A stretch of DNA of 64,000 bases from Solibacillus palustris (GCF_022549215.1 NZ_JAKZFC010000002.1:62001-126000), one strand, 5' to 3'; numbered from the stretch's first letter, positions 1 through 9,780 are shown. Program-made: numbers and translations. The notes: generated by a model from the letters alone, not told the origin.

Positions 1-180
1 TTACCAGTAAGTGAACCGTCATTAGGAAACTTAATTAACGAAGGTCGCGTGTTGATGATGTCACCAGATTTACGTTATCAATTAATTTTCCCTAGTATTG
101 TGCTAAGTGTCATTACAATTGCCTTTTATATTATCGGAAATGCATTTGCTGATGCGGCGGATCCGAAAAACCACGTGTAG
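1..180 (+). CDS. ABC dipeptide/oligopeptide permease, C-terminal part (DppC/OppC-like)
   Basis: The reading frame is open from base 1 and closes with TAG at 178-180, giving the last 59 residues of a protein that begins before the window. It contains a hydrophobic segment (about residues 32-50) and ends with a GNAFADAADP-type tail, which matches the end of OppC/DppC permeases (usually GDxLRDxLDP). The two ATPases of the same transporter follow 15 bp later, so it should be the second membrane subunit of the importer. Only the C-terminus is visible, so substrate cannot be judged. Confidence 0.75.
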   Translation, partial: LPVSEPSLGNLINEGRVLMMSPDLRYQLIFPSIVLSVITIAFYIIGNAFADAADPKNHV

Positions 181-195
181 GAAGGATGGCGTTAT

Positions 196-1242
196 ATGGA
201 ACGAGAAAAGATTTTGTCGATTGAAAATCTAGTTATTAAATTTAAATTGCGCGGCCAAACATTAACGGCCATTCGTGATATTTCACTAGATTTGTATAAA
301 GGGGAAAGTCTTGCGATTGTAGGGGAATCTGGTTCTGGGAAATCGGTATTAGTAAAATCAATTATGGGTTTACTTGATAAAAACGGTTATATCGATTCAG
401 GCAAGATTTTATATGATGGTCATGATTTAGCGCAGTTTAAAACCGAAGAAGATTGGTTAAAAATTCGTGGCAAAAAAATTGCGATGGTCACACAGGATCC
501 CATGACATCACTAAATCCGTTAAAAACAATTGGTAAGCAAATCGAAGAAAGTGTCGTGCTTCACCAAGGGTTAAAAGGTAAGGCTGCCTATGAAACAACA
601 TTACAGCTTTTGCGTGATGTTGGAATTCATGATGTAGAGCGCCGATACAAGCAATTTCCACATGAATTTTCTGGTGGGATGCGTCAACGAATCGTTATTG
701 CCATTGCAGTTGCATGTAATCCACAAATATTAATTTGTGATGAGCCAACAACTGCGCTTGACGTAACAATTCAGGCACAAATTTTACAGCTGTTAACGAC
801 GCTACAAGAAAAATATTTATTAACAACGATCTACATTACGCATGATTTAGGGGTTGTTGCTAAAGTGGCAGACCGAATTGCTGTGATGTATGCCGGGGAT
901 ATTATTGAAGTGGGAGAGACGAATGAAGTGTTTTTTAATGCGAAGCACCCTTATACATGGGCGTTAATTTCTTCATTACCGCAGCTTGGGGTTAAAGGCG
1001 AGGAGTTATATTCTATTAAAGGAACCCCGCCAAACTTGTTTAAAGAAATTAAAGGTGATGCATTTGCTCCACGCAATCAATATGCATTGAAAATTGATTT
1101 TGTTGAACGCCCACCATTTTTCCAAGTGACTGACTCGCATTTTGCTCGTACATGGTTACTTGATCCGAAAGCACCAAAAGTCGAGCCTCCAGAAGTGTTA
1201 CAAGCATTTTTCGAGGAAGGGAGACGATATATGCATGAGTAA
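196..1242 (+). CDS. Peptide ABC transporter ATPase (DppD/OppD-like)
   Basis: First of two ATPases of a peptide importer, cytoplasmic and membrane-associated. Visible motifs: Walker A GESGSGKS at residues 43-50, signature FSGGMRQR at 158-165, Walker B LICDEP at 179-184, and the H-loop in YITHDLGV. The C-terminal part, including a NPYTW/KHPYTW-like stretch and KGTPPNL, is the OppD/DppD extension (oligo_HPY). The length of 348 residues is usual. GGAAGG lies just upstream of the ATG. The next gene starts inside its 3' end. The following murein-peptide enzymes suggest that cell-wall peptides are a substrate; that is inference. Confidence 0.9.
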   Translation: MEREKILSIENLVIKFKLRGQTLTAIRDISLDLYKGESLAIVGESGSGKSVLVKSIMGLLDKNGYIDSGKILYDGHDLAQFKTEEDWLKIRGKKIAMVTQDPMTSLNPLKTIGKQIEESVVLHQGLKGKAAYETTLQLLRDVGIHDVERRYKQFPHEFSGGMRQRIVIAIAVACNPQILICDEPTTALDVTIQAQILQLLTTLQEKYLLTTIYITHDLGVVAKVADRIAVMYAGDIIEVGETNEVFFNAKHPYTWALISSLPQLGVKGEELYSIKGTPPNLFKEIKGDAFAPRNQYALKIDFVERPPFFQVTDSHFARTWLLDPKAPKVEPPEVLQAFFEEGRRYMHE

Positions 1243-2188
1243 TGAACGCGAAAAACTAATTGAAGTAAAGAATATTGATATTATTTTTGGTAGCGGTAAA
1301 AAGGAATTCAAAGCTGTTGATAATGTCAGCTTCGATATTTATAAAGGGGAAACGTTTGGCTTAGTAGGAGAATCAGGTTCAGGTAAAACGACAATCGGCC
1401 GTGCCATTATGCGTATTAACCCGATAACAAATGGTGAAATTTTATTCCATGGTAAAAAAATAAATGGTCGTATTTCAAGCGCATGGGATAAAGAAATTAC
1501 ACAAAAAATTCAAATGATTTTCCAAGATCCAGGTGCGTCACTTAATGAGCGTGCAAAAGTAGATTACATTATTTCAGAAGGCATCATTAATAATAAGAAA
1601 TTTAGTAATGAGCAAGAGCGCATTGAAAAAGTAAAAAAAGCATTACTAGAAGTAGGCTTGTTGCCAGAGTTTGCTTCACGTTTCCCGCATGAGTTTTCAG
1701 GTGGGCAGCGTCAGCGTATTGGAATTGCGCGTGCATTAGTAATGGAGCCGGAATTTGTTGTAGCTGATGAGCCGATTTCAGCATTAGACGTTTCGATTCG
1801 TGCGCAAGTGCTGAATTTGCTATCTAGCTTACAGAAAGAGCGCGATTTAACCTATTTATTCATCGCTCATGATTTATCTATTGTACGCTTTATTACAGAT
1901 CGAACAGCCGTAATTTATAAAGGGAGAATTGTTGAACTAGGTGAAACGGAAAAGCTATTTAATAACCCACTTCACCCGTATACAAAGGCGTTATTAGCGG
2001 CAGTTCCAGAACCCAACCCAATTAAAGAACGGCAGAAAAAATTACAAGTATATGATCCAACTGTACACCAATATGAGACAGACCCACCGGAGTTTGTTGA
2101 AATTGAGGAAGGACATTTTGTATTAGCGAATAAAGAGGAACAAGCACAGTACCGTGCAGTTATCAAACGTCAGGAGGCAAAAGTATGA
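1235..2188 (+). CDS. Peptide ABC transporter ATPase (DppF/YkfD-like)
   Basis: Second ATPase, 317 residues from the ATG at 1235. A longer in-frame ORF starts at 1142, but the N-terminus [13 protein letters not shown] fits the family and GAGGAAGGGAG (1213-1222) sits at the right distance from 1235. Motifs: Walker A GESGSGKT, signature FSGGQRQR, Walker B VVADEP, H-loop FIAHDLSI, and the [12 protein letters not shown]-terminal element of OppF/DppF proteins. It overlaps the preceding stop by 8 bp and the next gene by 4 bp, which points to translational coupling. In B. subtilis the equivalent ykfD ends the ykfABCD murein-peptide operon. Confidence 0.88.
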   Translation: MSNEREKLIEVKNIDIIFGSGKKEFKAVDNVSFDIYKGETFGLVGESGSGKTTIGRAIMRINPITNGEILFHGKKINGRISSAWDKEITQKIQMIFQDPGASLNERAKVDYIISEGIINNKKFSNEQERIEKVKKALLEVGLLPEFASRFPHEFSGGQRQRIGIARALVMEPEFVVADEPISALDVSIRAQVLNLLSSLQKERDLTYLFIAHDLSIVRFITDRTAVIYKGRIVELGETEKLFNNPLHPYTKALLAAVPEPNPIKERQKKLQVYDPTVHQYETDPPEFVEIEEGHFVLANKEEQAQYRAVIKRQEAKV

Positions 2189-3123
2189 GTTTAGTTATTC
2201 CAAAGTCATTGAAAAAGGGTGACACCGTTGCGTTAATTAGTGCTTCAGGAGCTACACCATCAGAGCGTTTGCAGCCTGCGATTGAAGCGGTAGAAAAATT
2301 AGGATATAACGTAGTTGTCGGTGAAACTTGTCGCACACGTCACGGCTATTTAGCTGGTAGTGATGCGCTGCGTGCAAAAGAGTTAAATGATATGTTTGCG
2401 AATCCAGCAATTGACGGTATTTTTTGCATTCGTGGGGGCTATGGCGCAACACGTATTTTGCCGATGCTTGATTTAGAAATGATTAAAAACAACCCAAAAG
2501 TATTTGCTGGCTATAGTGATGTTACAGCATTACATATTGTGTTCAATCAACAATGTGGCTTTGTAACGTATCATACACCGATGCCTTCAACAGAATTTAT
2601 TAAACCGGCGATGGATGAATACACGTGGGACTATTTTGTGAACAGTGTGACAAATACAGAGTGGAAGCATTATTTCCTGGAAAATAAACCAGGAGAAGCG
2701 ATGAGGACCATTACATCTGGAAATGCAACAGGGATATTATCCGGTGGTAATTTAACTTTAGTTACAGCATCACTAGGCACTCCTTACGAGATTGATTTAA
2801 CCGGAAAAATATTATTTTTAGAAGATATTGATGAAAATGTACAGCGCATTGATCGAATGCTAACACAGTTAAAGCTAGCGGGTAAATTAGATGCGTGTGT
2901 TGGTATTATTTTAGGTGCATGGACGGATTGTGGACCACTTGATACGAAAATTCCTGAAAACAACTTATCGCTTCAGCAAGTATTTGATGAAATTTTAGCG
3001 CCACTAAATATTCCGATATTAGCTGATGTCACTTGTGGGCACGTATTACCGACAATGTCACTTCCTTTAGGGAAAAAAGTAACAATCAATACGACAAATA
3101 AAACGATTGAAGTTGTTGGGTAA
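2185..3123 (+). CDS. ykfA: Muramoyltetrapeptide LD-carboxypeptidase family (peptidase S66)
   Basis: Predicted cytoplasmic LD-carboxypeptidase, which removes the terminal D-Ala from murein tetrapeptides during cell-wall recycling (family LdcA/MccF). The catalytic triad can be placed: Ser111 in GYSDVTALH, Glu213 in FLEDIDE and His286 in CGHVLP, at the spacing seen in S66 enzymes. The length of 312 residues is normal and there is no signal peptide. ATGA overlap with the upstream ATPase. An MccF-like self-immunity role is possible from sequence alone, but the operon with a peptide importer and a YkfC-type endopeptidase favours recycling. Confidence 0.9.
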   Translation: MSLVIPKSLKKGDTVALISASGATPSERLQPAIEAVEKLGYNVVVGETCRTRHGYLAGSDALRAKELNDMFANPAIDGIFCIRGGYGATRILPMLDLEMIKNNPKVFAGYSDVTALHIVFNQQCGFVTYHTPMPSTEFIKPAMDEYTWDYFVNSVTNTEWKHYFLENKPGEAMRTITSGNATGILSGGNLTLVTASLGTPYEIDLTGKILFLEDIDENVQRIDRMLTQLKLAGKLDACVGIILGAWTDCGPLDTKIPENNLSLQQVFDEILAPLNIPILADVTCGHVLPTMSLPLGKKVTINTTNKTIEVVG

Positions 3124-3128
3124 GGGGA

Positions 3129-3902
3129 ATGGAACAATTAATAAATATCATTGAAAAATGCCCGTTTAAAGTTCATATTTCAGTGCAACACTATGAAAAT
3201 GACGAATTATTTGAGCAGCTTGCTTCAGATGTTTTTAGTAGTGCAAGCGTCATAAAAGTGCCCATTTTAATCGCCGTTTTAAAGCATTTACAAATGACGA
3301 AAGGCGATTTACAGCAACTGATTGCCATTACTGATGAAAATTTTGTGGATTTTAGTGTACTTACAGAGCAACGACAAAATCATGTATCCCTACATGAATT
3401 GCTATTGTGGATGACCATCACAAGTGATAATACAGCTACGAATGCATGTATTGATTATTTAGGTATGGATGCGTGCAATACTTATTTTAAAGAGATTGGT
3501 TTACATGATACAAAAGTGCAGCGTAAAATGATGGACTTCGACCGGCAAAAGCAAGGCTTTGATAACGAAACAACAGCCCGTGATATGCAAAAACTTTTTG
3601 AAGCGCTTTATTACGAAAAATTGTTAGACGCCACATGGACGGCTGTCGCTTTCGATATTTTATGTCGTCAGCGAAGTCATGAATCATTAAAACGTTATAT
3701 TGTGGACGATGTAATAATAGCCCATAAAACAGGAGGGCTAGATTCGGTAGATCATGATTGTGGCATAGTTTTCCATAACAAAGGTGCATACTTTATCGGG
3801 GTTTTCATTACGGAAGTAACTGATAATGAGCAAGCAAAGCGTTTAATAGGTCAAATTTCAAAAGTAGTTTATGAGGCGAATAGTCAAATGGAGGTCAAGT
3901 AA
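3129..3902 (+). CDS. Serine hydrolase, class A beta-lactamase fold, no signal peptide
   Basis: 257 residues with the three penicillin-recognising motifs: SxxK as S40-V-I-K43, SDN at 99-101, and KTG at 200-202. The segment near NETTARDM (147-154) corresponds to the omega-loop region of class A enzymes. There is no N-terminal hydrophobic segment, so it should stay in the cytoplasm, unlike secreted beta-lactamases. It sits between ykfA and ykfC, where B. subtilis has the Ala-Glu epimerase gene ykfB. A role in hydrolysing cell-wall peptides or esters is inference; antibiotic resistance is unlikely for a cytosolic protein. RBS AAGGGG is close to the ATG. Confidence 0.82.
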   Translation: MEQLINIIEKCPFKVHISVQHYENDELFEQLASDVFSSASVIKVPILIAVLKHLQMTKGDLQQLIAITDENFVDFSVLTEQRQNHVSLHELLLWMTITSDNTATNACIDYLGMDACNTYFKEIGLHDTKVQRKMMDFDRQKQGFDNETTARDMQKLFEALYYEKLLDATWTAVAFDILCRQRSHESLKRYIVDDVIIAHKTGGLDSVDHDCGIVFHNKGAYFIGVFITEVTDNEQAKRLIGQISKVVYEANSQMEVK

Positions 3903-4718
3903 ATGAATGCAGTTGTAAAAGTAATGATTGCCAATTTACATGAAAAATCGGATAGCCATTCTGAATTAGTTGATGAAGCACTATTCGGCATGCCGGTAGA
4001 GATTTTGGAAGATATCGATGAATCGTGGGTAAAAGTTCGCACATTTTATCGCTATGAAGGTTACATGTTAAAATCAAATTTTGCAATTGGTACAGAAATC
4101 GTTACAAGCTGGATTGCAGATGCGAATTTTGTAGTGATCCAAAGCTTTGCGGATGTATTAACAGGACCAGAAATTCAAAGCGATAAGATCATCACATTGA
4201 CGCGCGGTGCATTTATTCAGATAGTTGAAGAAGCAGGATTAGAACCATCATGGACGAAAGTGCAGCTTGTTACAGGGCAATTTGGCTATGTACGTACTGG
4301 TTGGATTCAAAAGCGTGTAAAAGTTTACACCGCTAATGAAGACCTATTTCGAGAACAAGTTGTACAAACCGCGTTTCGTTATTTAGGAACACCGTATCGC
4401 TGGGGTGGAAAGTCGCCACTTGGTATTGATTGCTCAGGTTTATGCTCGATGGCATATATGTTAAATGGCTCGTATATATACCGCGATGCCAATATAATGG
4501 AAGGATTTCCGTTGCGAGAAATTGCGCGTGAAAATTTAAAACGGGGGGATTTGATATTCTTCCCAGGGCATGTAGCATTGTATATTGGGGATGAGCAATA
4601 CATTCATTCGTCATTGGGTGGCAATGAAGTAAATGTGAATAGCTTTAACCCGTTAGATGATCATTATCGAGAAGATTTAGCAACGACGATTTCGGGCTAT
4701 GGAAGTTTATTTTCATGA
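3903..4718 (+). CDS. ykfC: NlpC/P60 gamma-D-Glu-diamino acid endopeptidase (YkfC-like)
   Basis: 271 residues: two N-terminal SH3-like regions (about 5-65 and 72-140) followed by an NlpC/P60 domain (about 148-265). The catalytic triad is visible as Cys177 in DCSGLC, His223 in PGHVALYIG and His235 in YIHSS. B. subtilis YkfC has the same architecture and cuts the gamma-D-Glu/diamino-acid bond of L-Ala-gamma-D-Glu-Dap. No signal peptide, so it acts on imported peptides in the cytosol. GGAGG lies 7 bp before the ATG, which follows directly on the stop of the serine hydrolase. It ends the operon. Confidence 0.88.
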   Translation: MNAVVKVMIANLHEKSDSHSELVDEALFGMPVEILEDIDESWVKVRTFYRYEGYMLKSNFAIGTEIVTSWIADANFVVIQSFADVLTGPEIQSDKIITLTRGAFIQIVEEAGLEPSWTKVQLVTGQFGYVRTGWIQKRVKVYTANEDLFREQVVQTAFRYLGTPYRWGGKSPLGIDCSGLCSMAYMLNGSYIYRDANIMEGFPLREIARENLKRGDLIFFPGHVALYIGDEQYIHSSLGGNEVNVNSFNPLDDHYREDLATTISGYGSLFS

Positions 4719-4724
4719 ATGAAG

Positions 4725-4759
4725 AAAGGTGATGGATTCAATAAGATTCCATCACCTTT
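4725..4759 (+). terminator. Hairpin after ykfC
   Basis: Perfect 12-bp stem, AAAGGTGATGGA paired with TCCATCACCTTT around a 10-base loop, directly after the ykfC stop. The following T run is weak, so termination efficiency is uncertain. Confidence 0.6.
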
Positions 4760-4761
4760 AA

Positions 4762-4952
4762 CTTGTTTCAGCAAATTTTTTTTGTACCTTAAACAAAACG
4801 ACAGGTATAGAAGTCCACCACTACTAAAAGTGGGGAGTCAATCCGGGCTGCATCAAGTTATTGCCCCAGGCGGATATCACAGATTTTTTAGTGGAGTTTT
4901 TCGAGCTGGCTCGAAAAAAATCTGGACGAAATTACCCCGAGGCGTAATTGAT
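4762..4952 (+). repeat. Dispersed structured repeat, family 1, copy 1 (short form)
   Basis: Begins with CTTGTTTCAGC and ends with GAGGCGTAATTGATT, boundaries shared with copies at 11530, 17017 and 31991. It contains a GTACC...GGTAT module, a CCAC...AGTGGGG hairpin, and the conserved 3' part GCGGATATCACAG plus hairpin TTTTTCGAG-CTGG-CTCGAAAAA. This copy lacks the central three-stem module found in the others. It lies between the convergent ykfC and yqfW and ends 4 bp before the yqfW stop. Confidence 0.75.
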
Positions 4953-4956
4953 TTAC

Positions 4957-5538
4957 TTAGAAATTTTTTCGAATCCATTCATTGGCTTGTTGCCAGTTTG
5001 CAACGCGGATGACGTTATTAGGAACCGATAATCGATTATATGGTGTGTCAAATAGTACAACTGGAATTTTTAGTTCCTCAGCAATTTCCACCGCATTATC
5101 ATGCTTATCCTCAAAAAAGGCTTCTACTTGATGTTTTTTTGCAATTTCAATTTTTTTATGACTACCGATACATTCTATATGGTCATACGGGACATTATAA
5201 GTGTCAAACCAATTTTTTGTAATGTCAAAAACGTTTTCACCGCGAGCAGAAATGTAAAATAACTCGTACTGTTTTTGCCAATTTGTTAATACAGATTGTG
5301 CATCAGCTGCAAGTTCACTCACTTCATACATATGCGGTTCATTTTTTTTAAACCATATGTTGAATTCATTGCGATCTATCGGATATGGAAAGCCGCTTAA
5401 AAAGTCGTATTCAGTTACATCGTCTAACTTCATATTTATATTGTACTGTTTGTTTATATGAGGTATCAATGTAGCAGGGCATGTAACTGTTCCATCAATA
5501 TCTATGCCAAATCGATGCTTTAAGTTCGTCATTTCCAT
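4957..5538 (-). CDS. yqfW: Putative 5'(3')-deoxyribonucleotidase-type HAD hydrolase (YqfW)
   Basis: 193 residues of the HAD superfamily. Motif I is D13-I-D15-G-T near the N-terminus (GIDIDGTVTCP); motif II lies in FYISARGE, and a late acidic motif in FFEDKHDNA. This matches the YqfW/NT5C nucleotidase family, which removes phosphate from nucleotides, and the length is as expected. Gene order (yqfW next to ispG) is conserved with B. subtilis. It reads in the same direction as ispG, 12 bp downstream of it, so it is probably co-transcribed. Confidence 0.8.
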   Translation of the reverse strand: MEMTNLKHRFGIDIDGTVTCPATLIPHINKQYNINMKLDDVTEYDFLSGFPYPIDRNEFNIWFKKNEPHMYEVSELAADAQSVLTNWQKQYELFYISARGENVFDITKNWFDTYNVPYDHIECIGSHKKIEIAKKHQVEAFFEDKHDNAVEIAEELKIPVVLFDTPYNRLSVPNNVIRVANWQQANEWIRKNF

Positions 5539-5550
5539 TACTCCATTTCT

Positions 5551-6666
5551 TTACGCGTTGGCGTTAGCATTTGCTTCGGCTTCACGCTTTTCAGCCATTT
5601 CAGCTGCTAATTTATCGATTTCTTTTTTTAGTTCTTCTACCATTGTTTCTTCGGGTACTTTACGAACAGTTTTCCCTTTCATGAATAACAGACCTTCACC
5701 GCGAGCGCCTGCGATACCGATATCTGCTTCTCGCGCTTCACCAGGGCCATTTACCGCACAGCCAAGTACAGCTACTTTTAGTGGTACATTAAGTTTTGAA
5801 ATATATTCTTCTACCTCATTGGCAATAGAAATTAAGTCGATTTCGATACGTCCACATGTAGGGCAAGAAATTAATGTGGCCATGTTTGAAGCTAAGCCGA
5901 ATGATTTTAATAATTCACGAGCAACTTTAATTTCTTCTACTGGGTCAGCAGATAATGAGATACGCAATGTATTCCCGATACCTTTAGAAAGTATTGCACC
6001 AAGTCCAGCTGCTGATTTAACAGTACCAGCAAATAATGTACCTGATTCTGTAATTCCTAAGTGTAATGGGTAATCAAAAGCTTTTGCTGCTTTTTCATAT
6101 GCTTCAATAGCTAAGTTTACATCTGAAGCTTTCATCGATACGATAATATCGTGGAAGTCTAGATCTTCTAAAATTTTAATATGGTGCAATGCAGACTCAA
6201 CCATACCATCTGCTGTAGGGTAGCCATATTTTTCGAGGATATGACGCTCTAACGAACCAGCGTTGACGCCGATACGGATTGGAATCCCTTTTGCTTTTGC
6301 TGCATTAACAACCGCTTCTACTTTTTCGCGACGACCGATATTTCCTGGATTAATACGTACTTTATCAATACCGCCTTCAATGGCTTTTAATGCTAATTTG
6401 TAGTCAAAATGAATATCCGCAACTAATGGGATATTAATTTGTTTTTTAATTTCTGGAATTGCTAATGCTGCACGCTCATCAGGAACGGCAACACGCACGA
6501 TTTGGCAACCTGCTTCTTCTAAACGTAAAATCTCTGCAACTGTTGCTTCAACATCATGTGTTTTTGTCGTACACATACTTTGAATTACGACTTCGTTATT
6601 GCCACCAATTGTTAAATTACCGACACGTACTGGACGCGTTTTTGTGCGGTGAACGATTTCACTCAT
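5551..6666 (-). CDS. ispG: (E)-4-hydroxy-3-methylbut-2-enyl-diphosphate synthase
   Basis: IspG (GcpE) converts MEcPP to HMBPP in the methylerythritol phosphate route to isoprenoids, using a [4Fe-4S] cluster. Cluster ligands are visible: Cys268 and Cys271 in SCPTCG, Cys303 in [10 protein letters not shown] and Glu310. The N-terminal TIM-barrel part starts [16 protein letters not shown]. 371 residues, the usual length of the two-domain bacterial enzyme. The C-terminus is Ala/Asn rich (EANANANA). The ATG at 6664-6666 is preceded on its own strand by an AAAAGGAGAG-type RBS. Confidence 0.97.
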   Translation of the reverse strand: MSEIVHRTKTRPVRVGNLTIGGNNEVVIQSMCTTKTHDVEATVAEILRLEEAGCQIVRVAVPDERAALAIPEIKKQINIPLVADIHFDYKLALKAIEGGIDKVRINPGNIGRREKVEAVVNAAKAKGIPIRIGVNAGSLERHILEKYGYPTADGMVESALHHIKILEDLDFHDIIVSMKASDVNLAIEAYEKAAKAFDYPLHLGITESGTLFAGTVKSAAGLGAILSKGIGNTLRISLSADPVEEIKVARELLKSFGLASNMATLISCPTCGRIEIDLISIANEVEEYISKLNVPLKVAVLGCAVNGPGEAREADIGIAGARGEGLLFMKGKTVRKVPEETMVEELKKEIDKLAAEMAEKREAEANANANA

Positions 6667-6797
6667 GAAAAATTCTCTCCTTTTCAGGCCTTTTAATGTT
6701 GTTTTTATCTTTCATAGATATAAACGATATGTAAGCCGTCACTGTTCCTTATTTTATCAGTGTCTTAATAGAAGAACAAGGAAGAAACGCTAGGAAA

Positions 6798-7133
6798 TCA
6801 ATTTGCACATATTTTTGTTGTATTTGAGATAAGCGGAATAAGGACAGTATTTCCGGGAATGAGCGTTTGTAATTGTAAATGAGGGTTTAGTTTGTAAAAT
6901 TGGGATAATCGTTCTGGAAATGTTGTTTTAACGGGAGAGGGTGTTGCTGCAAATAGACTATAAATGGTATCATCTTGCTGAATTTGAACCGCTACATATT
7001 GTAATTCTTCTTGTTGCTCACATTTTTCCTCGTTTTGATAAAACGAAGCCATAGAAATTGTACCTTGTTGCAAATCAACTTTAATCACAAAGGCAAGAAT
7101 TAATATAATGACTGACACAATGAAAAAGCGCAA
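6798..7133 (-). CDS. yqfZ: LysM-domain membrane-anchored protein (YqfZ-like)
   Basis: 111 residues. An N-terminal hydrophobic segment (about 3-17) is followed by a LysM-like region from YVAVQIQQDDTIYSL to IPGNTVLIPL (about 46-102), with an insertion between its halves. Such domains bind peptidoglycan. B. subtilis yqfZ occupies the same place beside ispG, which supports the assignment. The segment can act as an uncleaved anchor or a signal peptide. Function unknown. Confidence 0.72.
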   Translation of the reverse strand: MRFFIVSVIILILAFVIKVDLQQGTISMASFYQNEEKCEQQEELQYVAVQIQQDDTIYSLFAATPSPVKTTFPERLSQFYKLNPHLQLQTLIPGNTVLIPLISNTTKICAN

Positions 7134-7192
7134 AAAAATCCCTCCAATATATGCATCTATAATTCAATCATATGTTGGAGGAAAGCGTATTA

Positions 7193-7702
7193 TTATTTAG
7201 TAAGTGGATATTTTGTAATCGCGATGATAATAAATAACATCGTGATAAAAATACTAATAAGCGTGATAATGTTTGCTGAAATCGGAAATAGATTTCCAAT
7301 CATCGTTAATAATGTTGCCCAAGTACAGGCAAATACTGCACTTCGCCATACTTGACGATATTCACCACGGCGTTTCATTGGTTTGACGAAAAATTGTCCA
7401 GCAAGTGCATATAAGCTCACTTTAATGAAGTATACACTCGAATTAAGTACAAATAAAAAGACTACGGCAATAGGATATACAATCCATTGAATATCGGCTG
7501 CGTATTGTTCTATTTCTGAATAGCCAAAGATTGCATCCGTCCCGCCGTTGACAAATTGGCCAAAAGAAAATGCAGTAAGTAAAGCAATCATTAAAAATGC
7601 ATATTGCATCACTTTTCCGATTGAAAGGATGCGATATGCACCTAATTTTTTAGGGTTGGTTAAACTATCTAGGAATAGCTGCATGTGCGAAATATTTTTC
7701 AT
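7193..7702 (-). CDS. yqgB: DUF1189-type membrane protein (YqgB)
   Basis: 169 residues with about four hydrophobic segments (roughly 32-52, 75-105, 122-140, 143-163) and a YRILSIGKVMQY stretch near the N-terminus typical of the YqgB/DUF1189 family. Located between yqfZ and yqgC as in B. subtilis. Integral membrane protein of unknown function. An AAAGGAG sequence lies about 12 bases before the ATG, rather far away. Confidence 0.7.
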   Translation of the reverse strand: MKNISHMQLFLDSLTNPKKLGAYRILSIGKVMQYAFLMIALLTAFSFGQFVNGGTDAIFGYSEIEQYAADIQWIVYPIAVVFLFVLNSSVYFIKVSLYALAGQFFVKPMKRRGEYRQVWRSAVFACTWATLLTMIGNLFPISANIITLISIFITMLFIIIAITKYPLTK

Positions 7703-7837
7703 ATGTATTCTCGAGCTCCTTTAACAAACAGTTTAACATGAAAAATTCGCCAATTAAACAAAAGACATGAAAATTGAATCTTTTCTTTTCGATTTTCGTA
7801 TAGTAAGTGAAATCTATTTATTGAAGGAAGTGTTGTT

Positions 7838-8317
7838 TTGGAGATTGTTTCATGGACACTCATCATTGGGCTGTTTATTATTGCATTTGTTGGTTTAATA
7901 TATCCGATTATTCCATCTGTACTGTTTTTATTAGGTGGATTTATTGTGTACGGATTGTTTAATAGTTTTAGTGAGCTACCATGGTGGTTTTGGCTAATTG
8001 AATTACTGTTTGTCGCTCTATTATTTGTGGCAGATACAGTGTCTAATTTAGTTGGGGTAAAAAAATTCGGTGGTTCCAAGGCGGGAATGTGGGGATCAAC
8101 TATTGGATTACTTATCGGTCCATTTGTAATTCCGTTTGCTGGGATTATTGCAGGGCCGTTTCTTGGCGCAATCATTGGCGAATTAATTGTAGATCGTACG
8201 GATTTTAAGAAGGCAGTAAAGGTTGGGGTAGGATCGGTTGTTGGTTTTCTGACCTCAGTTGCAACAAAAGGGATTTTACAGGTGATTATGCTCGTCATTT
8301 TCTTTATTGCCATATAA
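7838..8317 (+). CDS. yqgC: DUF456 membrane protein (YqgC)
   Basis: 159 residues, almost entirely hydrophobic, with repeated glycine-rich segments such as [11 protein letters not shown] and [10 protein letters not shown], characteristic of DUF456. Start is TTG at 7838, supported by GAAGGAAG 7 bases upstream; no ATG would keep the first membrane helix. Divergent from yqgB, upstream of sodA, the same neighbourhood as B. subtilis yqgC. Function unknown. Confidence 0.78.
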   Translation: MEIVSWTLIIGLFIIAFVGLIYPIIPSVLFLLGGFIVYGLFNSFSELPWWFWLIELLFVALLFVADTVSNLVGVKKFGGSKAGMWGSTIGLLIGPFVIPFAGIIAGPFLGAIIGELIVDRTDFKKAVKVGVGSVVGFLTSVATKGILQVIMLVIFFIAI

Positions 8318-8518
8318 TGTGAGCCTATTATTTGAAAAGTAGTTGATACTTAGCATACACTAGGTATGGAAAGGATTACTAACGGGTAAGGGTTTAATGA
8401 AAAAGCTTCTTCGGTCAAAAGGCTGAATTGTTTATTTTTTCATTGAATGCCATGTCAGTTTTTGATAACCTAGTACTGTAATCAACATTAAACTTATTGT
8501 TCCAGGGAGGAATAAATT

Positions 8519-9124
8519 ATGGCATTCAAATTACCAGAATTAACTTACGCATACGATGCTTTAGCACCACATATCGATGCACAAACAATGGAAATTCACC
8601 ACTCTAAACACCACAACACTTACGTAACAAACTTAAACGCTGCTGTAGAAGGTACTGAATATGCTGACAAAGACATCAACGAATTAATCGCTGACATCAA
8701 CGCTTTACCAGCTGACAAACAAACTGCTGTACGTAACAATGGTGGCGGACATGCTAACCACACATTATTCTGGGAAGTAATCGCTCCAGGCGGTTCTAAC
8801 ACACCAGTAGGTAACGTTGCTGCTGCTATCGATGCTAAATTCGGTTCTTTCGACGCTTTCAAAGAAGAGTTCGCAAAAGCTGCAACTACTCGTTTCGGTT
8901 CAGGCTGGGCTTGGTTAATCGTAGACGGTGACGGTGTTGCTGTAACTTCTACACCAAACCAAGACTCTCCAGTAATGGAAGGTAAAACGCCAGTATTAGG
9001 CTTAGACGTTTGGGAGCACGCTTACTACTTAAACTACCAAAACCGTCGTCCAGACTACATCGGTGCTTTCTGGAACGTTGTAAACTGGGATGTTGTTGAA
9101 GCTAAATTCAACGCTGCTAAATAA
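8519..9124 (+). CDS. sodA: Superoxide dismutase (Mn/Fe type)
   Basis: SodA disproportionates superoxide to peroxide and oxygen in the cytosol. 201 residues with the four metal ligands His27, His81, Asp163 and His167 (in HHSKHH, GGGHANH and DVWEHAYY). The GGSNTPVGN and QDSPV segments fit Mn-preferring enzymes of Bacillales, though metal choice cannot be fixed from sequence. Very strong RBS (GGGAGG) and biased codon use suggest high expression. Monocistronic, with its own terminator at 9239. Confidence 0.97.
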   Translation: MAFKLPELTYAYDALAPHIDAQTMEIHHSKHHNTYVTNLNAAVEGTEYADKDINELIADINALPADKQTAVRNNGGGHANHTLFWEVIAPGGSNTPVGNVAAAIDAKFGSFDAFKEEFAKAATTRFGSGWAWLIVDGDGVAVTSTPNQDSPVMEGKTPVLGLDVWEHAYYLNYQNRRPDYIGAFWNVVNWDVVEAKFNAAK

Positions 9125-9154
9125 TTATATTTGAAACTTCAAATGTAATTATTT

Positions 9155-9230
9155 CTGCACCGAAAGCAAAGCGACAGGTGCAAAATGAATGTAGTTTTGT
9201 ACCGAGAGCTGAAATGACAGGTGCAAAATA
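9155..9230 (+). repeat. Two tandem partial modules of the family 1 repeat
   Basis: GCACC-GAAAGCAAAGCGACA-GGTGC followed 18 bases later by GTACC-GAGAGCTGAAATGACA-GGTGC. The same module opens family 1 copies at 4785 and 32012 (GTACC...GACAGGTAC). The flanking pentamers stay complementary while changing (GTACC/GGTAC versus GCACC/GGTGC). No further family 1 sequence follows. Confidence 0.65.
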
Positions 9231-9238
9231 ACACCTAT

Positions 9239-9279
9239 TCAAAACGCATGAGACATTTCGTTCTCATGCGTTTTTTCTG
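9239..9279 (+). terminator. sodA terminator
   Basis: Stem AAAACGCATGAGA paired with TCTCATGCGTTTT around CATTTCGT, followed by a T run. Confidence 0.85.
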
Positions 9280-9327
9280 TTCAGAATGCAAATTTTTTGA
9301 TACGCTCAATTTACTATAAGAATTGGG

Positions 9328-9774
9328 GTGTTGAAATTGTTCGATGAATTTATTGCGCAAATTGATGAAAAATGGCATGATGCCTTCGTGAAACTAATGA
9401 TAACAATTGAAGAAAATTTACCACAAGGCTTTGAAAAATCATTGGATCGGAATATGATGGCCTATAGTGTACCACTTGCTACTTATCCAAACGGTTATCA
9501 CTGTACACCAAATACACCACTACCATTTTTAGCGATTGCACCACAGAAACGTCATATTGCGTTGTATCATATGGGAATCTATAGTGACCCACAATTGCTT
9601 ACATGGTTTCAAGAGAAATATGCCAAAGTAGTTCCGACAAAGTTAAATATGGGAAAAAGCTGTATTCGCTGGACATCAACAAAGCATATTCCGTATGAAT
9701 TAATCGGACAACTTTGTCAAAAGATAACACTAGAGCAATGGATTACATTGTATGAAAAAGAACTTGCACGTTAA
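9328..9774 (+). CDS. DUF1801-family protein
   Basis: 148 residues resembling the DUF1801 (YdhG-like) family. Supporting stretches are the central HCTPNTPLPFLAIAPQK, then HIALYHMGIY and MGKSCIRW near the C-terminus. Small cytosolic proteins of unknown biochemical role. Start is GTG at 9328 or the adjacent TTG at 9331; TTGGGG lies upstream. Stands alone between two terminators. Confidence 0.7.
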   Translation: MLKLFDEFIAQIDEKWHDAFVKLMITIEENLPQGFEKSLDRNMMAYSVPLATYPNGYHCTPNTPLPFLAIAPQKRHIALYHMGIYSDPQLLTWFQEKYAKVVPTKLNMGKSCIRWTSTKHIPYELIGQLCQKITLEQWITLYEKELAR

Positions 9775-9780
9775 ACAAAA

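Noticed and set aside
3129-3902. Antibiotic-resistance beta-lactamase
   Set aside because: No signal peptide and operon context of murein-peptide recycling; motif presence alone does not support resistance.
4719-5012. 97-codon frame after ykfC
   Set aside because: Runs through a terminator, a repeat copy and the end of yqfW; the repeat explains it.
5504-6073. 189-codon frame antisense to ispG
   Set aside because: Ser/Ala-rich shadow of a highly conserved gene on the other strand.
7699-8313. 204-codon antisense frame over yqgC
   Set aside because: Shadow of the DUF456 gene, low-complexity Asn/Pro/Thr translation, no RBS.
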